Shown: one piece after another, positions 1-8,197 of the stretch
Numbering within the stretch: the stretch's first letter is position 1
Layout of the letters: the number at the start of each line of letters is the position of its first letter
Assembly (NCBI RefSeq): GCF_026125785.1
Contig: NZ_JAHCKL010000004.1
Coordinates: forward strand, 124,001-188,000
Direction: 5' to 3'
Source of the DNA: Hydrogenophaga sp.
GTDB taxonomy: Bacteria; Pseudomonadota; Gammaproteobacteria; Burkholderiales; Burkholderiaceae_C
DNA length: 64,000 bases
Notes under the pieces: model-generated
What the model was told of the DNA's origin: nothing
The model's input: only the letters and a program-made list of their open reading frames with translations
Database searches by the model: none
Translations under genes and position numbers: made by a program

Positions 1-1
1 C

Positions 2-847
2 GTGGTGGGCGAAGGCAACTTCCTGCCCTCCTCCACCAACCCCACCATGCCCTACACCGTGAACACGCTGGACGAGCACGTGGACATGCTGATGGTGTGC
101 CACCACCTGGACGCGGGCATCGCCGAAGACCTCGCCTTCGCGGAAAGCCGCATCCGCCGCGAGACGATCGCCGCCGAGGACATCCTGCACGACATGGGCG
201 CCATCAGCATGATGAGCAGCGACAGCCAGGCCATGGGCCGGGTCGGCGAGGTCATCATCCGCACCTGGCAGACCGCCGACAAAATGAAGACCCAGCGCGG
301 CGTGCTGCCCGAGGACAGCGCGCGCAACGACAACTTCCGCGTCAAGCGCTACATCGCCAAGTACACGATCAACCCGGCCATCGCGCACGGTGTCTCGCAC
401 GTGGTGGGCTCGCTGGAGGTCGGCAAGTGGGCCGACCTGGTGATCTGGAAACCCGCCTTCTTCGGCGTCAAGCCCGCGCTGGTGCTCAAGGGCGGCAGCA
501 TCGCGCTGGCCGCCATGGGCGACCCGAACGCCTCCATCCCCACGCCGCAGCCGGTGCACTACCGGCCCATGTTCGGCAGCTACGGCGGCGCCACCGCCCG
601 GGGCAGCCTGACCTTCGTCTCGCAGGCCGCGCTTTCGGCCGGTGTGGGTGAGCGCTTCGGCCTGCACAAACCGCTGGTGGCGGTGCAGGGCTGCCGGGGC
701 GTCACCAAGGCGCAGATGGTGCACAACAGCCTGCTGCCCCGCATGGAAATCGACGCGCAGACCTATTCGGTGCGCGCCGACGGCCAGTTGCTCACCTGCG
801 AACCCGCCAGCAAGCTGCCCATGGCCCAACGCTACTTCCTGTTCTGA
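2..847 (+). CDS. ureC: Urease alpha subunit, C-terminal part (5' truncated by window edge)
   Basis: Catalytic subunit of nickel urease, which hydrolyses urea to ammonia and carbamate in the cytoplasm. Only the last 281 residues of a protein normally near 570 are present. Visible family signatures are the mobile-flap segment MVCHHLD, which carries the active-site Cys-His-His, and SSDSQAMGR, which holds the aspartate that ligates nickel. The C-terminus ends normally with a TGA at 845-847. ureE begins 5 bases downstream, followed by ureF and ureG, so this is the tail of a ureABC-EFG type operon. Identification is firm; only the missing N-terminus limits the call. Confidence 0.97.
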   Translation: MVGEGNFLPSSTNPTMPYTVNTLDEHVDMLMVCHHLDAGIAEDLAFAESRIRRETIAAEDILHDMGAISMMSSDSQAMGRVGEVIIRTWQTADKMKTQRGVLPEDSARNDNFRVKRYIAKYTINPAIAHGVSHVVGSLEVGKWADLVIWKPAFFGVKPALVLKGGSIALAAMGDPNASIPTPQPVHYRPMFGSYGGATARGSLTFVSQAALSAGVGERFGLHKPLVAVQGCRGVTKAQMVHNSLLPRMEIDAQTYSVRADGQLLTCEPASKLPMAQRYFLF

Positions 848-851
848 CCCC

Positions 852-1424
852 ATGCTGCAGGTCTCCCGCATCGTTCCCCAGGGCAAAGGCCTGGCGCCCG
901 TGCTGGTGCAGCGCGCCGCCCAACTGGTGCTGGACTGGGACGTCCGCCAGAAAAGCCGCTTCGACGCCACCGCCTCGGACGAACGCCACGTCGGCGTCTT
1001 CCTGCCGCGCGGCACCGTGGTGCGCGGCGGCGACGTGCTGATCACGCAAGACGGCTCGCTGTTGCGTGTGGTGGCCGCGCCGCAGCCTGTGATGCGCATC
1101 ACCGCCTGCCCCGACCATCCCCCACAGGAGCAGGCCTTTGACCTCATGCGCGCCGCCTACCACCTGGGCAACCGCCATGTCCCCATCGAGTTGCGCCCCG
1201 ATCACCTCAAGATCGAGCCCGATCACGTGCTGGCCGACATGCTGCGCGCCATGCATCTCACGGTAGAAGAAGCACGCGAGCCCTTCGAACCCGAAGGCGG
1301 TGCCTACGGTGGGCATGGCCACGGACAGGCCGCGCACGGTCACAGCCACAGCAACAGCCACAGCCACGATCACCACCACCCTCACCACGACGCCCACCAC
1401 CCGCACGGCCACAGCCATGGCTGA
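852..1424 (+). CDS. ureE: Urease accessory protein UreE, nickel chaperone with His-rich tail
   Basis: UreE binds nickel and delivers it to the UreG/UreF/UreD-urease complex. The 190-residue protein has the usual N-terminal peptide-binding domain (begins MLQVSRIVP) and a metal-binding domain with the GNRHVP motif. Residues 149-190 are an extreme His/Gly/Ser tail with 17 histidines in the last 36 residues, as in Klebsiella-type UreE. The ATG is 5 bases after the ureC stop. The 3' end overlaps the ureF start by 8 bases, so the repetitive CAC/CAT tail codons also carry the ureF initiation region. Confidence 0.96.
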   Translation: MLQVSRIVPQGKGLAPVLVQRAAQLVLDWDVRQKSRFDATASDERHVGVFLPRGTVVRGGDVLITQDGSLLRVVAAPQPVMRITACPDHPPQEQAFDLMRAAYHLGNRHVPIELRPDHLKIEPDHVLADMLRAMHLTVEEAREPFEPEGGAYGGHGHGQAAHGHSHSNSHSHDHHHPHHDAHHPHGHSHG

Positions 1425-2109
1425 GTCCACCACGGGTCTGCTGCAGATCCTCTGGCTGGCCTCGCCGGCCTTGCCGGTGGGCGGCTTTTCCTACTCCGAA
1501 GGCCTGGAAGCGGCAGTGGACGCCGGCCAGGTGCACGACGAGGCCAGCGCCGCCGCCTGGCTGGGCGACCAGTTGCACCTGGGCCTGGCGCGCGCCGACC
1601 TCGCCGTCGTCGCGCAGGCCATCCCCGCCTGGCGCAACAACGACCTCGCGCGCGTGAACGAACTCAACCAGTGGGTGCTGTGCACGCGTGAAACCCAGGA
1701 GTTCCGCCTGCAGACCGAGCAGATGGGCCGCTCCTTGCTCGAATGGGCGCGCCAGCTCGGCGAGCTGGGCGGCGGCGTGTTCGAGCGTTTGCTGGCGGCC
1801 GAGCTGAACCCGCCCACCTACCCCGTGGCCAGCGCCTGCGCCGCCGCCCACACCGACGCCAGCGTGCGGGACTGTCTCATCGGCTATGCCTTCGGCTGGA
1901 GCGAGAACATGGTGCAGGCCGCCATCAAGTCCGTGCCTCTGGGCCAGAGCGCCGGCCAGCGCATGCTGGCCCGTCTGGCCGCCGACATCCCCGCCGCCGT
2001 CGACCACGCCCTGGCGCTGCCCGATGCGCACCGCCAGGCGTTCGCCCCACTGCTCGCCATTCTTTCCGCGCGCCACGAGACGCAGTACTCTCGCCTGTTC
2101 CGATCGTGA
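1417..2109 (+). CDS. ureF: Urease accessory protein UreF
   Basis: UreF is an all-helical accessory protein that bridges the urease apoprotein and UreG during GTP-dependent nickel insertion. The 230-residue product starts [20 protein letters not shown] and has the family signature [15 protein letters not shown] near the N-terminus and the conserved [11 protein letters not shown] segment in the C-terminal half. The ATG at 1417 overlaps the ureE stop by 8 bases. An upstream in-frame start at 1300 would only add translated His-tail DNA of ureE and was rejected. Part of the ure operon, with ureG 20 bases downstream. Confidence 0.95.
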   Translation: MAESTTGLLQILWLASPALPVGGFSYSEGLEAAVDAGQVHDEASAAAWLGDQLHLGLARADLAVVAQAIPAWRNNDLARVNELNQWVLCTRETQEFRLQTEQMGRSLLEWARQLGELGGGVFERLLAAELNPPTYPVASACAAAHTDASVRDCLIGYAFGWSENMVQAAIKSVPLGQSAGQRMLARLAADIPAAVDHALALPDAHRQAFAPLLAILSARHETQYSRLFRS

Positions 2110-2129
2110 CCACGACAAGGAGACACCCC

Positions 2130-2804
<675 letters not shown>

Positions 2805-2841
2805 CCGCGCAGGCTAGAATGCCCCCCGTTGTGCCGCATCC

Positions 2842-2929
2842 GGAGACGTGGGTGAGCGGTTTAAACCAGCAGTCTTGAAAACTGCCGACGGGCAACCGTC
2901 CGTGAGTTCGAATCTCACCGTCTCCGCCA
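2842..2929 (+). tRNA. tRNA-Ser (anticodon UGA)
   Basis: An 88-base class II tRNA with encoded CCA. The acceptor stem GGAGACG pairs with CGTCTCC (2919-2925), the anticodon loop CTTGAAA at 2874-2880 gives TGA at 2876-2878, and there is a long variable arm and a T-loop GTTCGAATC. It lies directly after the urease operon and directly before a GC-poor islet, a typical position for an integration target, although no duplicated 3' end was found downstream. Confidence 0.96.
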
Positions 2930-3308
2930 GGCCCTTAGTGTTTGTCCGGCTTCCAGCCTTGTGTCGTTAGCCATAAGGTGTCCCAAATGACAGCTTTTGG
3001 TTTTTCTCACGATCCGCCACATTTTGCTTTTCTTGCGAGATGTGTTAGCGGAGTCATGTAGCTTTGATCGTGCCTTGGGTCGGCGTAGGGCGCCGAAGTA
3101 GTTGCTTTGGCGCAGTCGAAAAATCAAGGACTTACAGAACCTCGTGCCACAGGGCTGGCACGGTCCCGGTCAAGGTTGATGCGACTGGCCTACACGACCG
3201 CCAAAGTTGTTGCGGCTGAACACCCACGTGGACGGCCTTCGGAAAGCTGTCCCTCTCGGCTACGATGTCGCAGATCGGCCAGAAGCGGACATGCGAAGGA
3301 GGGGGGCT
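2930..3308. other. GC-poor intergenic stretch after tRNA-Ser
   Basis: About 380 bases with clearly lower GC than the flanking genes (around half in the first lines). No open frame here looks like a protein and no RNA gene was recognised. At the end (3296-3306) lies a strong Shine-Dalgarno AAGGAGG for the following membrane protein gene. It is probably transferred DNA or the remnant of a mobile element inserted beside the tRNA. Confidence 0.5.
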
Positions 3309-3812
3309 ATGCGAAGTGCTTTTTTCGTTCTTCTTTGTTCAGTCTTGTTTTTTGCGGTTGGACCGCTGGTCCCACTCCTGGCTCATGGCAGCTTTAGCCC
3401 TTGGGCATTGGTTCTTTCACCGTTTGCTTACTTCTTTGGCGGAATTTATGCTGCGGGCCTTGGCGTGGTATTCGCGCTCGTCTCGTTGCTTTCGGTGCGC
3501 TTTTCGCCGCGCCTGATACCGAGGGGCGGTCGAATTCCTCTGGCGCTGGCTGGGGCTCTGCATGGCCTTGGGGTCGGAGTACTGCTATTTGTCGTTCCTG
3601 CATTGTGGTGGGCTCTTGATAATCCAGCACTAGCGCAAGCGAACAACAATACCTTTGGATATTGGCTTCAAACGGACGCGCCTGGATACGTGTTCCGTAC
3701 CTTTGTTCTGCCAACAGCAGTCTGCGGAGCAATGGCCTGGTCTTGGCTATTGCCGCGACTTCTCCAAGTGTCACGCGTGAACGCATCTGACGGCGGACAA
3801 CCCCAAAGTTGA
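3309..3812 (+). CDS. Hypothetical small integral membrane protein in GC-poor islet
   Basis: I do not recognise the family. The 167-residue product begins MRSAFFVLLC and contains about four hydrophobic segments: roughly residues 4-26, 33-60, 78-100 and 130-152. The ends are polar (a basic loop RFSPRLIPRGGR, and the tail NASDGGQPQS). The ATG at 3309 was chosen because AAGGAGGGGGG lies 5-12 bases upstream; the longer frame from 3207 has no such signal. Codon use is unlike its neighbours, with many TTT, CTT, GTT and TTG codons, which suggests acquisition from a lower-GC source. It stands alone. An imperfect hairpin 18 bases after the stop may end its transcript. Confidence 0.6.
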   Translation: MRSAFFVLLCSVLFFAVGPLVPLLAHGSFSPWALVLSPFAYFFGGIYAAGLGVVFALVSLLSVRFSPRLIPRGGRIPLALAGALHGLGVGVLLFVVPALWWALDNPALAQANNNTFGYWLQTDAPGYVFRTFVLPTAVCGAMAWSWLLPRLLQVSRVNASDGGQPQS

Positions 3813-3830
3813 ACTGCGACGCTTGTCTGA

Positions 3831-3864
3831 GCAACGTCCGCTCAGGGCCCGAAGCTGACGTTGC
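3831..3864. repeat. Imperfect inverted repeat downstream of the orphan membrane protein
   Basis: Arms GCAACGTCCGCT (3831-3842) and AGCTGACGTTGC (3853-3864) pair at 11 of 12 positions around a 10-base loop. There is no T-run, so it is either a weak terminator or part of a dispersed intergenic element. A related AGCGGACAT lies at 3284-3292, on the other side of the gene and in the opposite orientation. The rest of 3813-3963 shows no gene. Confidence 0.5.
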
Positions 3865-3963
3865 ATCATTCCGAGAACGGTTGCTGGGCGCGTGCCGCAA
3901 ATCAGACTGAAGGTCGCACAAAACGACCTTGATGGCATCGGCGTGTTCGAGAGCGAGACGCCT

Positions 3964-4797
3964 TCAGCGCGACAAATACCCCCCATTCGGGCTGAGCACC
4001 TGCCCCACGAAGAACGACGAGCGCTCGCTGACGAGGAACAGGATGGTCTCGGCGATTTCACGGGCTTCACCGAGGCGGCCCAAGGGCGTGGCGCGCACAT
4101 GGCCGCGGGCGATCACCTCGGGCAGCTCGGCGCGCATCGCGGTGGCGATGAAGCCGGGCGCGACGGCGTTGACGCGGATACCCAGGGGCGCCACCTCCTG
4201 CGCAACGGCCCGGGTGAAGCCGTTGATGGCCGCCTTGGTGGCGGCGTAATGCGGCACGCCGCTGCCGCCGTCGATCCCCAGCACCGAGCTGAGGTTGACG
4301 ATGGCTCCGCTGCGCCGAGGCTGCATGTGGCGCAACGCCGCCCGCGTGCAGAAGAAGGTGCCGTCCAGCCCGATGGCCAGCATGCGGCGCCATTCTTCGT
4401 CGCTCAGGTCGGCGGTGGCGTTCAGCGGGGTCTGCACGGCACCGGTGGCCTGTATCTCGTCCAGCTGGTGCACGCGCCGCGCGAGGTTGCGGCTGTACTC
4501 CGCGCCTCCGACGATGCCGGCGTTGTTCACCAGCACATCGATGCGGCCGAAGTCCACCGCCACCGCATCCACGGTGGCGTTGACCTGGGCCGAATCGCTC
4601 ACGTCGCAGGCGTATCCGCGCCCACCCAGGCGTTGCGCCAGGGCCTGGGCGCGCGGCGCATCCAGGTCGAGCACCGCCACGCGGGCGCCTTCGCGTGCGA
4701 AGGCCTCGCACACGGCGCTGCCTATGCCCCCCGTGCCCCCGGTGACGATGCAGACCTGGCCGTCGAGCTCGCGGCGCGGCGCGGTGGAGCTGCTCAT
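3964..4797 (-). CDS. Short-chain dehydrogenase/reductase (SDR)
   Basis: A 277-residue classical SDR, an NAD(P)-dependent oxidoreductase probably acting on a hydroxyacyl-CoA or alcohol. It has the Rossmann signature TGGTGGIG (residues 19-26), NNAG, a catalytic Ser in NLSS, YAATK, and the substrate-loop proline/glycine PGFI. Between NNAG and the catalytic Ser it carries a longer segment than most SDRs (around VHQLDEIQATGAVQTPLN). It ends a minus-strand cluster and its ATG overlaps the stop of the preceding SDR gene by 4 bases (ATGA), implying translational coupling. Substrate unknown; the context points to oxidation of a 3-hydroxyacyl intermediate. Confidence 0.85.
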   Translation of the reverse strand: MSSSTAPRRELDGQVCIVTGGTGGIGSAVCEAFAREGARVAVLDLDAPRAQALAQRLGGRGYACDVSDSAQVNATVDAVAVDFGRIDVLVNNAGIVGGAEYSRNLARRVHQLDEIQATGAVQTPLNATADLSDEEWRRMLAIGLDGTFFCTRAALRHMQPRRSGAIVNLSSVLGIDGGSGVPHYAATKAAINGFTRAVAQEVAPLGIRVNAVAPGFIATAMRAELPEVIARGHVRATPLGRLGEAREIAETILFLVSERSSFFVGQVLSPNGGYLSR

Positions 4798-5711
4798 GAC
4801 ACAGCGAGCTGCTGGATGTCCTCAAGGATGGCGATGGTTTCCGCGCCAGCGTTGGGGAAGGCGCGCATGCGGCCCTCGTCGCTGATCTCGCCCCAGCGCG
4901 CCAGCAGGTCTTCGGGCGAGGCAATCTCGGCCGGGTCCAGTTGCACCCCGCTGGTGCAGGCCACGCGCACGGTGGCGTAGTGGCCGGCGGCGGCCGAACA
5001 GATCACGCCGGATTCCTCGAACGCTTCCGAACAGAGCAGGGCCACGGCTGCGGACACATGCTCCGGCTTGAAGTGCGGCGCAATGTCCGCCGGCATCACG
5101 CCTTCGGTCATGCCGGTCATGGCCACCGGAGCGATGGTGTTGACGCGGATGTTGTACTTGCCGCCTTCCTGCTTGAGGGTGTTCATCAGGCCCACCATGC
5201 CCATCTTGGCGGCCGAGTAGTTGGACTGCCCGAAGTTGCCGTACAGGCCGCTGTTGGAGGTGGTGAACACCACGCGCCCGTAGCGCTGCTCCTGCATCAG
5301 CGGCCAGGCGGCGCGCGTGACGTAGGCCGTGCCCGAGAGGTGAACCTTGACGACGGCGTCCCAGTCGTTCATGTCCAGCTTGCCGAAGGTGCGGTCGCGC
5401 AGGATGCCCGCGTTGTTGACCACGATATCCAGGCGGCCGAAGTCGCGCACGGCCTGGTCGACCAGGCGCTGCGCACCCGCCATGTCGGCGATGGAGTCGT
5501 GGTTGGCCACGGCCTCTCCGCCCGCGGCACGGATCTCGGCGACCACGTCGTCGGCGGCCCAGCCACCTTCGTTGTCGGCGCGGCGCGATGGCCCGGGGTC
5601 GTTGACCACGACTTTGGCGCCGCGCGCAGCCAGCAGCAGTGCGTGGCTGCGGCCCAGGCCTGCGCCCGCGCCGGTGATGATGGCCACGCGGCCGTCGAAT
5701 CGAATGCTCAT
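4794..5711 (-). CDS. SDR, 17-beta-hydroxysteroid dehydrogenase type 4-like 3-hydroxyacyl-CoA dehydrogenase
   Basis: A 305-residue SDR resembling the dehydrogenase half of peroxisomal multifunctional enzyme 2 (HSD17B4). Features are TGAGAGLGRSHAL, VVVNDPG (NAD preference), a short insertion NEGGWAADD, NNAGILRD and YSAAK. Members usually oxidise (3R)-hydroxyacyl-CoA, the product of MaoC-type hydratases such as the one encoded three genes upstream in this operon. The C-terminal ~70 residues (from about IAPHFKPEHVSAAV) match the family extension. The start at 5711 was chosen by homology of MSIRFDGRVAIITG; the longer frame adds 86 non-homologous residues. Confidence 0.86.
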   Translation of the reverse strand: MSIRFDGRVAIITGAGAGLGRSHALLLAARGAKVVVNDPGPSRRADNEGGWAADDVVAEIRAAGGEAVANHDSIADMAGAQRLVDQAVRDFGRLDIVVNNAGILRDRTFGKLDMNDWDAVVKVHLSGTAYVTRAAWPLMQEQRYGRVVFTTSNSGLYGNFGQSNYSAAKMGMVGLMNTLKQEGGKYNIRVNTIAPVAMTGMTEGVMPADIAPHFKPEHVSAAVALLCSEAFEESGVICSAAAGHYATVRVACTSGVQLDPAEIASPEDLLARWGEISDEGRMRAFPNAGAETIAILEDIQQLAVS

Positions 5712-5746
5712 GGTGGTGTTGTCCTCTCTGCGATCGGTCGTTGGGG

Positions 5747-6148
5747 TCAGGCCGGCGTGAACACCGGAATCGTCACGCCGCCTTCCGATGGCCGGAAAGC
5801 GACCTTGACACGTTGGCCGATGGCCAGCTTGTCCAGGTCGGCATCGACGATGTTGCTCATCACGGTGACGCCTTCGTCCAGCGTCACGTAGGCAATGGCG
5901 TAAGGCACCTCGACGCGCCGCATCACGCTGTACGAGTAGATGGTGCCCAGACCCGCGCTCTCTTGCCATGCCGTCTGGTCGCTGAAGCAGTGCGGGCAGA
6001 TGGCGCGCGGGTAGAAGTGCGCATGGCCACAGGCCTTGCAGGTCTTGAGGAGGAAACGGCCGGCGGCGGCGCCGTCCCAGAAAGGCTGGTTCTCGACGTT
6101 GGTACCCGGCGAGATGAAGGCACGTGTCGCGCTGCTGTTGCTGCTCAT
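5747..6148 (-). CDS. Zn-ribbon/OB-fold protein (DUF35), partner of thiolase-like protein
   Basis: A 133-residue DUF35 protein with an N-terminal rubredoxin-like zinc ribbon (C37-x2-C40 and C51-x2-C54) followed by an OB-fold domain. Such proteins form obligate complexes with SCP-x/Ltp-type thiolase-fold proteins, for example the Ltp2-ChsH2(DUF35) aldolase of steroid side-chain breakdown. The ATG at 6148 lies one base past the stop of the thiolase-like gene (TGAAATG), with the Shine-Dalgarno GAAAGGA inside that gene, so the two are tightly coupled. An upstream ATG at 6178 would add 10 residues but lacks a ribosome site. Confidence 0.87.
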   Translation of the reverse strand: MSSNSSATRAFISPGTNVENQPFWDGAAAGRFLLKTCKACGHAHFYPRAICPHCFSDQTAWQESAGLGTIYSYSVMRRVEVPYAIAYVTLDEGVTVMSNIVDADLDKLAIGQRVKVAFRPSEGGVTIPVFTPA

Positions 6149-6149
6149 T

Positions 6150-7313
6150 TCAGTCGTTCCTTTCGAGGATGAGGACACCTGCGCCGTGGCGGCTGCCCAT
6201 CCACCCGCCCATGCCGCTGGCCAGAGCCAGCTTGCAGTCGGGCACCTGCACGGCGGGGTGGGCCTCGCCGCGCAGCTGGCGCACCGCCTCGATCGCCTTG
6301 GTCATGCCACCGCGGTTGGCCGGGTGGTTGTTGCACAGGCCGCCCCCATCGGTGTTGAAGGGCAGCTTGCCCACGCCGGAGATCAGGCCGCCATCGGCCA
6401 CGAAGCGGCCGCCCTGCCCTTTCTCGCAGAAGCCGAGGTCTTCGAGCTGCATCAGCACCGTGATGGTGAAGCTGTCGTAGATGGAGGCGTACTGGATGTC
6501 CGAAGGTTTCACGCCAGCCTGCTCAAAAGCCTGCTGCCCGGCCCACGCGGCGGCCGAGTGGCTGAGGTCGATGCGGCCACCGCTCTGGTGTTTGGCGGCC
6601 TCGCCGGTACCGATCACGCGCACCGACTTGCGCTTGAGCGTGCGCGCGATCTCCGGGCGCGTCACCACCAGAGCGCCGCCGCCGTCGCTGACCACGCAGC
6701 AGTCCAGGCGGTGCAGCGGGTCGGAGATCATGGGTGAGTTCACCACATCCTCCACCGTGACCACCTTGCGCAGCATGGCGTTGGGGTTGTGCTGGGCATG
6801 GTGCGAGGCCGCCACCTTGATCCAGGCGAGTTGCTCGCTGGTGGTGCCGTACTGGTGCATGTGGCGCATGGCGCACATGCCGTAGGTGTTGACCACGGTC
6901 GGGCCGTAGGGTTGCTCGAACGGCATGTCGGGGATGTTGTAGTCCACCACCGGCTCCGCCGTGAGGCCGGCGGCCCGGGGCCGGCCCGCCAGCGTGATCA
7001 GCGCCACATTGCACTTGCCCTGGGCGATGGCCTGGGCCGCGTGGGCCACGTGCAGCAGGTAGGCCGAGCCGCCGGTGTCGGTGTTGTCCATGTAGCGCAC
7101 CTTCAGGCCAAGGTAGTCCACCATGGACAGCGGCCCCAGGCCGGGCGCCTCGGTATCGCAGAAGTAGCCGTCCACGTCGTCTTTGCTCAGGCCGGCGTCC
7201 TCCAGGGCGCCGCGGGCCACTTCAGCGTGCAGCTGTGCCAGGGATTTGTCGTCTGCCTTGCGCGTGGGGTGTTCGTACGCCCCCACGATGCAGGCATGGG
7301 TCTGTGTGCTCAT
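6150..7313 (-). CDS. Thiolase-fold (SCP-x/lipid-transfer type) protein, possible acyl-CoA retro-aldolase
   Basis: A 387-residue thiolase-superfamily protein. The position of the nucleophilic cysteine of true thiolases reads TGGSAYL (residues 80-86) and contains no Cys. The C-terminal CxG motif is also degenerate (ASGMGGW), while the His motif survives as NNHPANRGG (His330). Loss of both cysteines with retention of His is typical of Ltp2-like aldol lyases and other non-thiolytic members. The gene is coupled to a DUF35 protein just downstream. In this cluster a C-C bond cleavage of a branched 3-hydroxyacyl-CoA is a reasonable inference; an ordinary acetyl-CoA acetyltransferase role is unlikely. 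Confidence 0.85.
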   Translation of the reverse strand: MSTQTHACIVGAYEHPTRKADDKSLAQLHAEVARGALEDAGLSKDDVDGYFCDTEAPGLGPLSMVDYLGLKVRYMDNTDTGGSAYLLHVAHAAQAIAQGKCNVALITLAGRPRAAGLTAEPVVDYNIPDMPFEQPYGPTVVNTYGMCAMRHMHQYGTTSEQLAWIKVAASHHAQHNPNAMLRKVVTVEDVVNSPMISDPLHRLDCCVVSDGGGALVVTRPEIARTLKRKSVRVIGTGEAAKHQSGGRIDLSHSAAAWAGQQAFEQAGVKPSDIQYASIYDSFTITVLMQLEDLGFCEKGQGGRFVADGGLISGVGKLPFNTDGGGLCNNHPANRGGMTKAIEAVRQLRGEAHPAVQVPDCKLALASGMGGWMGSRHGAGVLILERND

Positions 7314-7337
7314 GCGTTCTTCAACCTTTCCTGAAAA

Positions 7338-8195
7338 TCATGTGGTGCTGGCGGTGAGTACGGCCTTGCCATGGTCAAGGGCGACCACGCCGCGCTCGAC
7401 CACGCGGGTGCGGAACGAGACGGTGTCGCCATCCACCCAGTAAGCGGTGCTCAGGGTCTCGCCGGGAAACACGGGCGCGGTAAAGCGCGCCTCGAAGTGG
7501 GTGATGCGGTCCGCGCGCATCCCGCAGGCGCCGCGCACCACGCTGACCGCCGCCACGCCGTAGCTGCACAGGCCATGCAGGATGGGCCGTTCAAAGCCGG
7601 CACGCCGCGCGAAGGCGGGGTCCACATGCAGCGGGTTGCGGTCGCCGCTGAGGCGGTAGATCAGCGCCTGTTCAGGCCGCGTGCGCAGCGCCACCTCGCC
7701 ATCGGGTGCCCGCTCGGGCACATGGTGTGGCGCCGGTCCGCGGCCCGTGGGCCCACCGAAGCCCCCGTCGCCGCGCGCGAAGATGGTGGAGAGCAGCGTG
7801 GCCACCGGCGCGGCGTCCACCGCGTCATGGATGTCGGTGCGCGCCAGCAGCACCGCGCCGCGCCCTGGCCCCTTGTCGAAGGCATCGACGATGCGCAGCT
7901 TGGCGCGCACATGCCCGGCCACGGTCAGCGGCCGGTGCAGCGTCACGCGCTGTTCGCCGTGCACGATCTTCGTGAGGTCCATACCCGTGGCTTCCTGCCA
8001 GGTGTCTTCCCAGGCCATCACCGTCGCCTGCGTGGGCAGGACCTGCAGTCCCTGCTCGAAGACGAAGGGCAAGTCGGTGGGCATGTCCTGCCCCATGCCA
8101 ACGCCCAGGGCATAGAGCAGTGTGTCGCGTTCGCCGTAGCGGAACTCACGCGCCGGAAAGTCCAGCGCCATCAGGTGGTCGTAGCGGATGGCCAT
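7338..8195 (-). CDS. MaoC-family (R)-specific enoyl-CoA hydratase, double hot-dog
   Basis: A 285-residue protein similar to the hydratase-2 domain of multifunctional enzyme 2. It has two hot-dog domains; the second carries the hydratase motif YRLSGDRNPLHVDP with catalytic Asp185 and His190, followed by ILHGL. It hydrates trans-2-enoyl-CoA to (3R)-hydroxyacyl-CoA. The start at 8195 (MAIRYDHLMALDFP) lies 2 bases after the stop of the acyl-CoA dehydrogenase gene; a longer frame to 8393 has no homology. Together with the HSD17B4-like SDR it would complete one oxidation turn on a bulky substrate. Confidence 0.9.
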   Translation of the reverse strand: MAIRYDHLMALDFPAREFRYGERDTLLYALGVGMGQDMPTDLPFVFEQGLQVLPTQATVMAWEDTWQEATGMDLTKIVHGEQRVTLHRPLTVAGHVRAKLRIVDAFDKGPGRGAVLLARTDIHDAVDAAPVATLLSTIFARGDGGFGGPTGRGPAPHHVPERAPDGEVALRTRPEQALIYRLSGDRNPLHVDPAFARRAGFERPILHGLCSYGVAAVSVVRGACGMRADRITHFEARFTAPVFPGETLSTAYWVDGDTVSFRTRVVERGVVALDHGKAVLTASTT

Positions 8196-8197
8196 GC

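Noticed and set aside
2842-3963. A genomic island with tRNA-Ser attachment sites
   Set aside because: No integrase and no repeat of the tRNA 3' end was found downstream, so only a compositional islet is claimed.
6150-7313. Annotation as a true acetyl-CoA acetyltransferase
   Set aside because: Neither catalytic cysteine is present at the expected positions.
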